NCBI GenBank assembly: GCA_030625815.1
Contig: DAOUQF010000013.1
Span: 1-64,000, forward strand
DNA: 64,000 nt
Reading direction: 5' to 3'
Source: Eubacteriales bacterium
GTDB taxonomy: Bacteria > Bacillota > Clostridia > Tissierellales > GPF-1
Below are positions 1 to 8,888 of this stretch, one piece after another. Position numbers and translations under genes: made by a program. The notes beneath the pieces were generated by a model. The model saw only the letters and a program-made list of their open reading frames with translations, ran no database searches and was not told where the DNA came from. Numbering within the stretch: position 1 is the first letter of the stretch; every line of letters starts with the position of its first letter.

Positions 1-131
1 TTGTTTTTTCTGTTTATATCGATTTTGTCCGATAATAACCCTTCCCACAACTTCTCTTCTTGAAGAATCATTCGTTTTTAAATAGAATGGTAAAAACCAC
101 ATCATTGAATTACACCCCCCTGGAGGAAACT

Positions 132-494
132 ATGGACGAAAGACAAACCCTGCAAGAACTTAAAGACACCATTCAATCCTTTTGCGCAGACCGGGACTGG
201 GATCAATTCCATTCTCCCAAGGAATTGGCAATCGGCATTTCCACGGAAGCCGGAGAGCTTTTGGATCACTTTCGGTTCAAGACCTTGGAACAAATGGACG
301 CCATGATGGAAGATCCTGAACGCAAGGAGGAAATCAGCGACGAGCTGGCAGATGTGTTTTTCTTCGTGCTTCGTTTTGCACAGAAAAATGAAATTGATCT
401 AACCCAAGCCTTCTTCAATAAAATGGAGAAAAACGCAGAAAAATACTCCGTTGAGGAGTATAAAGGATCAAATAAAAAATATACAGAAACATAA
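132..494 (+). CDS. MazG-like nucleotide pyrophosphohydrolase
   Basis: A 120-residue all-alpha protein of the MazG-like/RS21-C6 group, which hydrolyses (d)NTPs to the monophosphate and pyrophosphate, usually for house-cleaning. The metal-binding helix pair is visible: EAGEL near residue 38 and DELADV near residue 77, the ExxE...ExxD pattern of the family. The length fits the single-domain short form rather than the two-domain E. coli MazG. I chose ATG 132 because GGAGG lies just upstream; a longer open frame from position 60 has no ribosome-binding site. The gene stands alone, convergent with the DUF3892-like pair. The substrate nucleotide cannot be told from sequence. Confidence 0.85.
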   Translation: MDERQTLQELKDTIQSFCADRDWDQFHSPKELAIGISTEAGELLDHFRFKTLEQMDAMMEDPERKEEISDELADVFFFVLRFAQKNEIDLTQAFFNKMEKNAEKYSVEEYKGSNKKYTET

Positions 495-520
495 AAAAAC
501 CGGAAGGCTTTCGCCTTCCG
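492..520 (-). terminator. Intrinsic terminator for the DUF3892-like genes
   Basis: A 7-bp stem CGGAAGG/CCTTCCG with a 6-nt loop. On the minus strand it is followed by a run of T (seen as A on the plus strand at 493-499). It lies between two convergent units, so it probably ends the leftward transcript and may slow the rightward one. Confidence 0.7.
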
Positions 521-543
521 ATTCGCAGTTTCCCGTTACTTTA

Positions 544-846
544 TTAATAGAACTTCACCTCGTCAACTTCGTCGTGTCCAACTTTTTTACGGTCCGTACG
601 GATAAAGTCTTCCTCTCCAATATGAATCGCATTGACACGATGGCCAAGATGATCGTCCTTTAAAACCGTGTAAACATCATCTCTCACTTGAATTTCTTCC
701 AAAATCTCTTCTCGCGTATACTCTCGCAAATTATCGGTTGGCTTACAATTTCGGACACCTCTAAAATGCATTGCCTTTACGCGTTCAATGTAGTCTCGAG
801 TATTCGGGTCATGATAGTGAACTTCCTTGATCCCTAAACCTTTCAT
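544..846 (-). CDS. DUF3892-like small protein, copy 1
   Basis: A 100-residue soluble protein without signal or membrane segment. It shares with its upstream neighbour the opening pattern G-[IV]-[KT]-x-VHYHDP near residues 5-14, an aromatic-rich middle and a late [FY][IL]RTDR motif near residue 81. This resembles the DUF3892 family (small proteins with an ITxV start and YLRTD near the end); the assignment is from memory of the pattern. Start ATG 846 is preceded by AAGGGG at a good distance; the frame stays open further upstream but without a ribosome-binding site. Function unknown. Its C-terminus (EVKFY) differs from the LPEF ending of copy 2. Confidence 0.6.
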   Translation of the reverse strand: MKGLGIKEVHYHDPNTRDYIERVKAMHFRGVRNCKPTDNLREYTREEILEEIQVRDDVYTVLKDDHLGHRVNAIHIGEEDFIRTDRKKVGHDEVDEVKFY

Positions 847-939
847 CGACTCAACCCCTTCTTCTATCGAGAAACTGCATGCATTAATTCCCCTCTGCGT
901 TCCACCTATACCCGGGGAATTCACCGTTCAATCCCGAGC

Positions 940-1242
940 CTAAAACTCGGGAAGCCCAGCTATAAAATCATGGGGATACATTCTGCGATCCGTTCGCAAA
1001 TATCGCCTGCCCTGCACCTCCACCATTTCCAAATGCGGTCCCAGATCATCCAAATCGAAGAGAACAAAAACGTCGTGATTAAACTTGACCTCGTTGAGCA
1101 ATGCATCGCGACTCCATTCCCACTCTTTTTTCAAATCCAAGCGACCGTTTCGCTCTTCAAATTCAATGATTTTTACCGCCTCGATAAAGTCCCGTTGTTG
1201 TGGATCATGGTAATGAACACGAGTTACGCCATATCCATTCAT
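940..1242 (-). CDS. DUF3892-like small protein, copy 2
   Basis: A second 100-residue protein, clearly paralogous to the next gene downstream: VHYHDP near residue 9, YLRTDRR near residue 81 and the C-terminal LPEF typical of DUF3892-like proteins. It is probably transcribed with copy 1, whose start lies about 95 bases downstream. Start ATG 1242 follows GGGAG; an open frame reaching 1293 lacks such a site. A perfect 6-bp inverted repeat (CCCGAG/CTCGGG) overlaps the stop codon and may be a weak processing or attenuation hairpin. The function is unknown; the identical length of the two copies suggests tandem duplication followed by divergence. Confidence 0.6.
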   Translation of the reverse strand: MNGYGVTRVHYHDPQQRDFIEAVKIIEFEERNGRLDLKKEWEWSRDALLNEVKFNHDVFVLFDLDDLGPHLEMVEVQGRRYLRTDRRMYPHDFIAGLPEF

Positions 1243-1317
1243 CTTTTTCTCCCTTCCATCATAAATTAGTCTCTCATTAAATATATCCCTCATTCAAGAC
1301 AATTTATGCATGGAAAT

Positions 1318-4300
1318 TCATGACAATTGTTCTGGTTCATGGGTGAAATAGATCTGCGTTTCTTTTACACCATATCCCGTAATCTCTTCGAATACATCAC
1401 GATAGGCTTGAATTTGCGACTGGTAGTACGCCTCCAATTGAAGGCGATCCTTTTCCGCCTTGTAGTGATCCGTCTTATAATCGATAATCACCCAACCGTC
1501 ACCCTCTTCAAAAACCAGGTCAATGACACCTTGGAACAGGGAACCATCCGCCAAGCTGGTAGTAATCCGCATCTCCGGCATAATCGACTTCGCCGCTTCA
1601 ATTCGAGCATACAGCTTCGACTCCATAAATTTCTTCAAGATCCGTTTGCCGCGTCTTGTCATCATTGGATCTATCGCGTCCCGATCAATCACCTGGTTTG
1701 CCGCCAATTCTCCATAGCGGATCAAGCGCTCAAACGCCAAGTGAATCAAGGAACCAAAGACCGCCGATCCACCAAATTCCCGTTCAACCCCTTCCAAGAT
1801 CGAACGATCGCTATGCAGACTTGGAGTTACCACTTTATAGGTCTCTCCCTTGGCGGTTTCCTTCCAGTCCACCCATGGTGCCATCCCAGTTCTACTTTCA
1901 TCCCACTCTGCCTTGATGGCAGTTTCCGGTACCTTCAGCTCGCTTTCAACAGATGGCAACAATGCTTTCCACGGATTGTACTTGTTGTCCCCCATGCTGA
2001 TCAGTACCAAAGCGTGCTTGGCTCGGGTTGCCGCCACATACAAGAGCCTCAATTCCTCTGCCTGCAAAAATCGCTGCTCCACGTCTTGCATCTCCGAAAA
2101 ATGCGCCGGTACCGCAACCGTTTTGGATGAATATCCGATGCGCTCTTCCAGAGACAAGAATCCCTGCGCACCCCCACTCTCGCGACGAACCACCCAGGAT
2201 GGTTTCCGTTCGCGTTTCCCTTTGTTGTTCATGGCTCCCACCAAAAATACAATGGGCGCTTCAAGTCCCTTTGACTTGTGCACATTCATAATCCGAGTCT
2301 GATTCAAACTCCCGTCCGGATCCAACTCCTCCTCCAATTCATGGGAGAGATAAGTCGCGATGCGCTGATGAACCTCTTTCAATTGATAGATTCCCTGAGA
2401 CTGAAGACCGGCAACAATCTCCATCAAATGACATAGAAGTCCATAGACCGGTTTGCGGTCCATGGCGCTGGCCATAAGCCCCGACTCAAAAAGCAGGTGC
2501 CGAAAGAAGGCCGCCGGAGACAGTTTTACGCTTTCCTCCTGCCGCGTCTTCAGCCATTGTGCGGCAAAAAGAAATCGCTCGCGCAACTCAGTGTCCGGGA
2601 TCTTTCCAATCCCCTCTCCTTCCAAGGAAACCGTCCCCGCCGCTTGTTTCAAACGGAGAATTTCATCCTCGGAAAATCCAAAGAAAAGCCCCCGCAAAAC
2701 AATATAGCAATGGATCGAACTGGGTTCCACCAGATACTGCAGCAGATAATCCAACTCCTGAATTTCCGGTTCCTCAAGGGCTTTATTTTCCCCCGTCACC
2801 TGCACCGGTATTCCCCATTCTGTCAGGATTTTGGCATAGGTGCCGAGTCCCTTTTTCTGTCGAGACAACAAGAGAAAGTCTTTATATTTGGCATTCCCAA
2901 AATCTACAGCATGGCGAATTACCTTTGCAATGGCTTCCGCCTCTGCAACAAGAGCCTCCTCTTTCTTTTTCTCTGCCGACAATTCAATGGCTAACACGCC
3001 CGCTTTGATGCTCAATTCCCGATCCATCACTCGATCATTCACCGTATCCATGGGGGCATATTCCGCTTGATAGGCGTCTTCCTCCGCTGGGAACCATCCC
3101 GAGAAGATCGGCGTCAAGGCGCGAGACAAGGCATTCGTCGATCGAAAGTTCGAGGTTAAATGCAAAACCTGACCCTCATGATCCATCTCGCGCTTTACGC
3201 GATTGTAAATCTCGATATCCGCGCGGCGGAATCGATAGATCGATTGCTTGGGATCCCCCACGACAAAGAGACTTCCTTGCCGCAATTCTCCATCCCTTCT
3301 GGTAATCGCATCCATAATCTCCGTCTGGATTGGATCCGTATCTTGAAACTCATCAATAAACAAACAATGAATCTCTTCCTGATAATGCCGTGCAATTTCC
3401 GGCTTCTTCAAGACTTCCGCCGTCAAAAACAGCAAATCGTTGAAGCTCACCAGATTCTGTTCTTTCTTATATCGGTGGTAGTAGGTTGCGAATTCACGCA
3501 AAAGCAGAATGGATTCCGGGTATTGCGCCTGCATCCACTGCCTTTGCGCCGCTTCCATCTCTCCCTTAAAATCAATCAGTGTCGTCCCTTGAAATTCTTT
3601 GGCCCATTTCTTGTCCATCCATTTGTTTTGAGTGACCTTATTCTTCACTGAGGCCGCTTTTTTCAAAATCCACCACTGGTTTTCCTTCTTTTCCAGATTC
3701 AAATGCGCCAGGGAAAACTCCAGTTCAAAGAGGGTTTCCTGCACCGCATCATAAACTACACCCGATTCCGCAAACGGGATCATCGGTTTCGCTTCACCGA
3801 TCCACTCTCGAATCGCTTCTTCAATTCGTTTCCAGCCTGGATAAGGCACTGGCTCTGCCGGCAACTCCAGATCGGCATTGTTGATGACAATCTGCGTATT
3901 CTGACGAAAGAGCTCCAAGGACAACCCCAGTTCTCTCCATCGATCCGGTGCCGTTTCCGCAGGATCTTCCAGATAGACGCGCCACGCGCGATCCAGCTCC
4001 ACCTGCTCATCCAAATCCGTCATCTCGGTAAATCCCGGCAAGAGTCCGCTTTCCACGGGATACTCCTTCAGCACGCGTCCGCAAAAGCTGTGGATCGTGC
4101 CAATAAAAAGCTCGTCAAAGGTCTCTACGGCTCGACTGAAGCGTTCCTTCTCTTCCCCCGTCTGCGCGTCCACGGACGCCTTCAAAAGTCCCTCATACAC
4201 CCGTTCCTTGATCTCGCCTGCCGCCTTGTTGGTAAAGGTGATGGCAACAATCTGAGAGGGCTTCACCGTATCGGTTCGGATCAGCGAAAGGATTCTCCCC

Positions 4301-4419
4301 TTCAAGGAGGTCGTCTTTCCAGAGCCCGCTCCCGCTTCTACCAGAAAGTTTTCCGACAGGTTGTTCAGGATCTCCTTGCGCTGCGCTTCATCTTTGATTG
4401 GCATGGTTTGCTTACTCAT
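1318..4419 (-). CDS. addA: AddA-type helicase-nuclease (RecB-like)
   Basis: A 1033-residue UvrD/RecB superfamily 1A helicase fused to a C-terminal PD-(D/E)XK nuclease. Visible motifs in order: Walker A (GAGSGKT, about residues 30-36), Walker B (LFIDEFQDTD), motif III (VGDPKQSIYRFRRAD), motif IV (SNFRS), motif V (VHKSKGLEAP), motif VI (LLYVAATRAK) and the nuclease core IIDYKTD near residue 980. With AddB it should process double-strand breaks for RecA loading. It is somewhat shorter than the roughly 1200 residues of Bacillus AddA. Start ATG 4419 sits 9 nt after GGAGG; a GTG at 4425 is too close to that site. It overlaps the addB stop by 8 nt, implying coupled translation. Confidence 0.9.
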   Translation of the reverse strand: MSKQTMPIKDEAQRKEILNNLSENFLVEAGAGSGKTTSLKGRILSLIRTDTVKPSQIVAITFTNKAAGEIKERVYEGLLKASVDAQTGEEKERFSRAVETFDELFIGTIHSFCGRVLKEYPVESGLLPGFTEMTDLDEQVELDRAWRVYLEDPAETAPDRWRELGLSLELFRQNTQIVINNADLELPAEPVPYPGWKRIEEAIREWIGEAKPMIPFAESGVVYDAVQETLFELEFSLAHLNLEKKENQWWILKKAASVKNKVTQNKWMDKKWAKEFQGTTLIDFKGEMEAAQRQWMQAQYPESILLLREFATYYHRYKKEQNLVSFNDLLFLTAEVLKKPEIARHYQEEIHCLFIDEFQDTDPIQTEIMDAITRRDGELRQGSLFVVGDPKQSIYRFRRADIEIYNRVKREMDHEGQVLHLTSNFRSTNALSRALTPIFSGWFPAEEDAYQAEYAPMDTVNDRVMDRELSIKAGVLAIELSAEKKKEEALVAEAEAIAKVIRHAVDFGNAKYKDFLLLSRQKKGLGTYAKILTEWGIPVQVTGENKALEEPEIQELDYLLQYLVEPSSIHCYIVLRGLFFGFSEDEILRLKQAAGTVSLEGEGIGKIPDTELRERFLFAAQWLKTRQEESVKLSPAAFFRHLLFESGLMASAMDRKPVYGLLCHLMEIVAGLQSQGIYQLKEVHQRIATYLSHELEEELDPDGSLNQTRIMNVHKSKGLEAPIVFLVGAMNNKGKRERKPSWVVRRESGGAQGFLSLEERIGYSSKTVAVPAHFSEMQDVEQRFLQAEELRLLYVAATRAKHALVLISMGDNKYNPWKALLPSVESELKVPETAIKAEWDESRTGMAPWVDWKETAKGETYKVVTPSLHSDRSILEGVEREFGGSAVFGSLIHLAFERLIRYGELAANQVIDRDAIDPMMTRRGKRILKKFMESKLYARIEAAKSIMPEMRITTSLADGSLFQGVIDLVFEEGDGWVIIDYKTDHYKAEKDRLQLEAYYQSQIQAYRDVFEEITGYGVKETQIYFTHEPEQLS

Positions 4420-6892
4420 ATGCACTCACCTCCGCCATGGGTATGATCGCTTCCACGATCTCCTTCAGCTCATTCTTTTTAGGATTCTGCTCTGCCAGCT
4501 CCGGATATACTCTTTCCTGATTGGCGTAAGGCATCACTCCCGGCACAAAGAATCCCTGACAATAGATCTCTTGCAGAAGAGACAGGATCTGTACAACGTC
4601 CTTGCGATTCTCAACACCCTGTTCCGGATAAGCAATTCGCTTTCCGTTTCCCTTTCGCGTTGGGAACAAGTACCCGGCGCTATCCACTCTCGCACCTTGA
4701 TTCTCCTGTTCGTAGAGCAGAGCGTAAACCGCGTGCTGCAGCCGTGTTCCCCCAACAAAGTACTGATTCAAATCGTATTGCTTGCTCTTTCCCGTTTTAT
4801 AGTCATAGATCCGATATTGCCCCTCCGGGGTCTGATCAATCCGATCCACCTTGCCATGTAAAGACACCCTATTCCCATTAGGCAATTCAAATTCCCCTTT
4901 GATTTCCGCTTCCTGGTCAATAGGCGTATCCCCGCCCAAAGACAACTCCTCCATGGACAAGAAGATGCCACAGGTTTGCTCCACTTCCTCCTGGAAAACT
5001 TCCCGCGCCACCGCCAAGTGCGGCGGATTCCCCTTGGCCAAACGCTCGATCAATCCATCCGCATAGGCGATCAAGGCTTTTTCGTCCCGGCTTCGATTCG
5101 GTCTTTCTCCTTTCGGCAGAATCTTTTCATAATAGGCTTGGAAGATCTCATGCAAAAGGGTTCCCTTCTCCAAGGCGTTGAGCCAAACTGTTGGTTCATC
5201 CGGCTCCGGTTCACGCCCGATTTCCAAGACATTTTCAATAAAATACAGATACGGCGATCGAGCCAATTTCTCGAACTTCGTTACGGAACTTGGCGAATGA
5301 TCGAGATCCGGTTCGCTCCCCCATTCAATCTTTCCATTGTATGCATTCAAGTCCGCGGATTTTCTCAATTCCCTCGCGGTTCTCCCCATTGCCAAAGCAG
5401 GATAGCGTTCCTGCAAATCCAAAGGAAAAGAAAAACTGGCCAACTCCCATTCCCAAAAATTGATTGCCTTGGATAAAGGAATTCGGTATTTCGCCATAGG
5501 CGCGGCTTCGCACTCTTCTGTTGTATAGTGATTTAAAATAGTCGGCGAAGGAAACTTCTCGGTAAAATTCACGGCATCATAGCAGGAATAGGAGTAATAC
5601 ACGATCCCCGACAATCGCGCCAGGTCTTGCTTGCGCTTCTCCGCGATCTCTCGCTTTCGCTGCTTGATCGTAATCGAAGAAACCGCCATGCGCTCCCGTT
5701 CCCGGTCATAAAGAATCGGGCCGTCCGTCATGCCGTCCTGTCCTTCCAAATGATCCAACCCCAAAACAAAGGTTGCTTTTCGCTGCAAGGTGTCCGCCCC
5801 GGCCAAGTCTGTCACATAGATCGCCCCCGGCGTTCTGGTTCCCCCTCGAAGGCGAATTCGAATCAAGGATTGATGAAAGATCTCCCGTAAAAAACGGGAG
5901 TCCCCATATTGAGACGCATATCCTTGATATCGATGCAAAAGGGCATCGATCCCTTCTCGCACCTCATCCTCCAACTCAGTGGTTTTCGGCATAGACTGCC
6001 AAAAATCGGTCTCCTCAATTTCATCCAAGGTGGAGAATATCCATTTTCTCGCTTCCGGCAAGGTGAAGATCGCCTCTCCCAGCGTGGCGGAATAGGGAAT
6101 CCCCTCCGTTTTCGCAATCATGCCGATTCTCGTTAATTGTTCGGGTTTCGTGGCAATGACTTGCACCTCATCGAAGGCAAAGCCCTTCTCTTTAATCTCC
6201 TCGAAGATCTGATGAATCTCGGTACTGTCTCCGTAGGCCTTCAACAATTGTGGTTTCCGATCTACCGGGATAGCTTTTTCAATCTTTACTATCTTTGCTT
6301 CCCCATGGGTCACCCAAAAGTCTTGAAAGGCCTGCACCATCGGCATCAATTGAAACCCGTCGTCAATGATAACAATTTGAGCTCCCGTTGTCCCCTGTTG
6401 CTCTTTCGCGTCCAATGCAAGCTGATACGTCCGAGCGGCATCCCATCGCTTCCCTTTGTCCAGCCATGCTTCATAAACGGCAAGCATTTGCCGCAAGTCT
6501 GATGCCTTTTTAACATTCTCAAAAGCATCTATCGGAAAGTTCTCTGCGGTAATCCCCAGAAGCCGAAGCTCATCAAAAGAAGCCATCAGGGCTTCAATCC
6601 AATAAATATCCGTTCGCACCTCTCCATAGTACTGAAGCGTGGGCTTCAATCGATCAAAGATGGCGGCAATCGCCAACAATCGTTCATCCTTTTGGGCATA
6701 CTGCCCCTGCTGACTTTGTCTTTGATTCCATTCTTCCGCCAACATATTGTAACTGAAAACGCGATAATTCATTGCCGGCACGCCCTGAAGCGCCAATTCT
6801 CGAATCCATTGATAGATCTGCCTGACATTTTGACCAACAATCCATTTTTCTTTTAAAGGCATCGACTTAAAAACGCTCTGCAATTGATTCAT
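4412..6892 (-). CDS. addB: AddB-like PD-(D/E)XK nuclease subunit
   Basis: An 826-residue partner of AddA, identified mainly by position (immediately upstream, overlapping) and by its C-terminal RecB-family nuclease domain: GKVDRID followed by YDYKTGKS at about residues 695-703. The N-terminal half has no Walker A, as expected for the inactivated helicase half of AddB. It is far shorter than Bacillus AddB (about 1160). The four-cysteine iron-sulfur pattern that brackets the AddB nuclease domain is not visible: only isolated cysteines occur. So this is either a reduced AddB or a distinct RecB-nuclease partner. Start ATG 6892 follows AGGGGG; the frame extends seven codons upstream without a better site. 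Confidence 0.75.
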   Translation of the reverse strand: MNQLQSVFKSMPLKEKWIVGQNVRQIYQWIRELALQGVPAMNYRVFSYNMLAEEWNQRQSQQGQYAQKDERLLAIAAIFDRLKPTLQYYGEVRTDIYWIEALMASFDELRLLGITAENFPIDAFENVKKASDLRQMLAVYEAWLDKGKRWDAARTYQLALDAKEQQGTTGAQIVIIDDGFQLMPMVQAFQDFWVTHGEAKIVKIEKAIPVDRKPQLLKAYGDSTEIHQIFEEIKEKGFAFDEVQVIATKPEQLTRIGMIAKTEGIPYSATLGEAIFTLPEARKWIFSTLDEIEETDFWQSMPKTTELEDEVREGIDALLHRYQGYASQYGDSRFLREIFHQSLIRIRLRGGTRTPGAIYVTDLAGADTLQRKATFVLGLDHLEGQDGMTDGPILYDRERERMAVSSITIKQRKREIAEKRKQDLARLSGIVYYSYSCYDAVNFTEKFPSPTILNHYTTEECEAAPMAKYRIPLSKAINFWEWELASFSFPLDLQERYPALAMGRTARELRKSADLNAYNGKIEWGSEPDLDHSPSSVTKFEKLARSPYLYFIENVLEIGREPEPDEPTVWLNALEKGTLLHEIFQAYYEKILPKGERPNRSRDEKALIAYADGLIERLAKGNPPHLAVAREVFQEEVEQTCGIFLSMEELSLGGDTPIDQEAEIKGEFELPNGNRVSLHGKVDRIDQTPEGQYRIYDYKTGKSKQYDLNQYFVGGTRLQHAVYALLYEQENQGARVDSAGYLFPTRKGNGKRIAYPEQGVENRKDVVQILSLLQEIYCQGFFVPGVMPYANQERVYPELAEQNPKKNELKEIVEAIIPMAEVSAYE

Positions 6893-6951
6893 CCGACTAC
6901 CCCCTTTCTTCACTTCTTATATTTTACCATATCCAGGAATTCAAATTTTCA

Positions 6952-6976
6952 CAAAAAAAAGGAAGCTTTCGCTCCC
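6952..6976 (-). terminator. Intrinsic terminator after the 251-aa unknown gene
   Basis: On the minus strand GGGAGC-GAAA-GCTTCC (6-bp stem with one G-U pair and a GNRA tetraloop) runs into eight T. Its first base is the last base of the stop codon of the gene at 6976-7731. It separates that gene from addB. Confidence 0.8.
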
Positions 6977-7731
6977 TAAATCGACATGGAATAGATCTTC
7001 AATTTTCTGCTTTCGAATTGGGCCACCTCATAATAAAAGGCGTCTTCCGCATACATGGTAAGCGGCTCCATTTCAAGACTGACCACCTCTTGACCCAATT
7101 GATTCAATTGCAGATACAGTTCCGCTTTCTCAACGGGCATAAAAAATTGCGGCTCGAAAGTCACCCGAGCGCTCTGGTCATTGACAACCAGTTCCCCGCC
7201 AGTCATCTTCCGCAGTTCTTCAAGCTCTTGAATCACATGCTCTTGCAGCTTGTCTCCGTTAATCCCCTCAATGCGCAAACTATGCTTGGTCAACTGAACC
7301 GGCATCTCCTGATCATAGGTTTCGCTGAGCTTGTCGTGAATCGTTGCATCATAAACTGTCAAATGCCCCTGCTCAAAATAGATCAATTTCACTTCCTCAT
7401 CGTCCCGATTCAAACTGGCTCTAAAGGAAAGTAATTTTTCCATCATTCGCGTTGGATCCTCAATGTAGGCCCAAATTTTCTCAGTGGCTTCCGAGGTTAC
7501 CCCTTCAGCAATAAATTCCAGCTCATCGGAGTTCCAAATCATCTTTAAAAACCCATCTGGATCACCCTTCATCTCTTGAATGGTTTCCGATCGAAATACC
7601 CGCAAACTCTCTAGATTCGAATCCTCAATCCAATCTAAAAACATGGTTTCCAGCGCTGCACGCGCCGCCAGATCTACCCGTTCCGGCTCCTTCTCTTCCG
7701 TCCTCATCTTTGCCATTAACACATACTTCAT
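6976..7731 (-). CDS. Unknown conserved-looking cytoplasmic protein
   Basis: I do not recognise this 251-residue protein. It is acidic, without signal peptide or membrane helices, beginning MKYVLMAKMRTEE. It has helical, charged stretches and a mixed beta C-terminal half rich in aromatic residues (FFMP, EAFYYEVAQF). Start ATG 7731 is placed by GAGGAGGG eight nt upstream; the frame stays open to 7797 but without a ribosome-binding site. It is a single-gene unit, closed by its own terminator and preceded by the 7.8-8.1 kb non-coding stretch. The upstream 60 bases are AT-rich and probably hold its promoter. Confidence 0.6.
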   Translation of the reverse strand: MKYVLMAKMRTEEKEPERVDLAARAALETMFLDWIEDSNLESLRVFRSETIQEMKGDPDGFLKMIWNSDELEFIAEGVTSEATEKIWAYIEDPTRMMEKLLSFRASLNRDDEEVKLIYFEQGHLTVYDATIHDKLSETYDQEMPVQLTKHSLRIEGINGDKLQEHVIQELEELRKMTGGELVVNDQSARVTFEPQFFMPVEKAELYLQLNQLGQEVVSLEMEPLTMYAEDAFYYEVAQFESRKLKIYSMSI

Positions 7732-7977
7732 GATATGCCCTCCTCGTATACAACTCCTCCATCCTAGTATACAATATCCTGTAATCGTTTTCATCATATT
7801 GTTGTTTTTTTATCATTTTGATCATTTCTGATAGTTGCTCATTTTTTTTAAACACATTTCAAGGTTGGCAGGCCATTTTCATTGTCCAAAATCACTTTTC
7901 GATAGAAAATCACTAATTCTTCAACAATGACTTCCAGTTTGTGTAAATGTTTAGCAAAATAGTCTCATAAGCAAATG

Positions 7978-8057
7978 AAAAAGTCCAAGTTGGTACCGAC
8001 CCCTAAAAGTTAGAATGAAATCTAATCTTTGGGGGTAAACACCGTTCTGGACTTTTT
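7978..8057. repeat. 80-bp palindromic element (IS-end or MITE-like)
   Basis: The two ends are a perfect 10-bp inverted repeat (AAAAAGTCCA / TGGACTTTTT). Inside, GGT/ACC and then ACCCCTAAAAGTTAGA against TCTAATCTTTGGGGGT (13 of 16 pairs) continue the same fold around a 6-nt loop, so the whole element can form one long interrupted hairpin. Motifs like GACCCCTAAAAGTTAGA are typical of the termini of IS3-family elements of Firmicutes, so this may be a miniature derivative or two abutted ends. On both strands the outer arm ends in GGACTTTTT, so it could also act as a two-way terminator. The surrounding 7732-8165 stretch otherwise shows no gene. Confidence 0.65.
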
Positions 8058-8165
8058 GTTCATTCTTATTTCAATATTTATGTAGCTCATTACTTACCAG
8101 TGTATTCAATGAACCTCAAAATTCTCTATCTTCTTTGTTTCTGGAATAACGAAATCACTTTCCCG

Positions 8166-8888
8166 TCAATCGAAAAATATCTTTTTCAGGAACTCTCGAT
8201 CCGGCACTTCTCGCGCCTCCATCTCTTGCATCACAAGGGCCAAATCGTAGGATACCGATTCCCAATGAACTGCAAATCCCGCCTCTGAAAACTGCAGGAT
8301 TAAAAAACGGGCAATGCCCTGTCCGCTGGTTCCGAGTGCGCCGGGGTTTAAATATCGCGTCGCACTGTGTGTGCTGTAAACATCACTTCTGCAATGAGAA
8401 TGTCCATATAATACCAGATCCGCGTGGGAGACAGAAAACAGGGTGTCCAATGCTTCCGCCGTTGGCTCTTTCAACGCTGCAAAGAATTTTCCCTGCGCCA
8501 TATATGCATAATGCTGCATCCGTACCGTTGTCTCTCCAAAACACTGAGTTGTCTGCATCTTTACGTTTTTCAATTTTGCCAGGTATTCAGGTTTGATCAC
8601 CTGCTTCACCCAGCGGTGATGCTGCAGTTCTCCACGGGACATGGACACTAGCTCAGACTGGATCCCATGAATCAATTGCTGTTCATGGTTTCCCAGAAGC
8701 ATCACAACATCCTTCCGGCTCAAAAGCCGATCCAGGGTTTCATTGACATAAGGACCGATTCCAATACTATCCCCCAGAACATAAATCTCCTGGCACCGCT
8801 CCCGCTCAATCTGTTTTAAACATGCCTCCAGGGCAGGAAAATTTCCGTGAATATCACTGAGAATGGCTATTTTCCGCGTTGTTTCCAT
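8166..8888 (-). CDS. Metallophosphoesterase (YfcE/MJ0936-like)
   Basis: A 240-residue calcineurin-like phosphoesterase. Metal-ligand motifs are all present: DIHGN near residue 12, GD in LGDSIGIGP near residue 39, GNHE near residue 66 and the late GHSHCRS near residue 162. The family hydrolyses phosphodiesters with two metals; the substrate is unknown here. It lies downstream of, and overlaps by 35 nt, a small membrane-protein gene, so the two are translationally coupled. The start METTRK lies inside that gene. No terminator is obvious until the 80-bp palindrome further downstream. Confidence 0.85.
   Translation of the reverse strand: METTRKIAILSDIHGNFPALEACLKQIERERCQEIYVLGDSIGIGPYVNETLDRLLSRKDVVMLLGNHEQQLIHGIQSELVSMSRGELQHHRWVKQVIKPEYLAKLKNVKMQTTQCFGETTVRMQHYAYMAQGKFFAALKEPTAEALDTLFSVSHADLVLYGHSHCRSDVYSTHSATRYLNPGALGTSGQGIARFLILQFSEAGFAVHWESVSYDLALVMQEMEAREVPDREFLKKIFFD

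Noticed and set aside
932-951. CCCGAG/CTCGGG hairpin as a terminator between the DUF3892-like genes
   Set aside because: No T run follows on either strand and it overlaps a stop codon; at most a weak processing site.
1327-2130. Long plus-strand frames inside addA and addB
   Set aside because: Antisense to genes with complete helicase and nuclease motifs; composition is typical of shadow frames.
7921-8165. CRISPR or tandem repeat array
   Set aside because: Only one inverted element is present; no repeated units with spacers.
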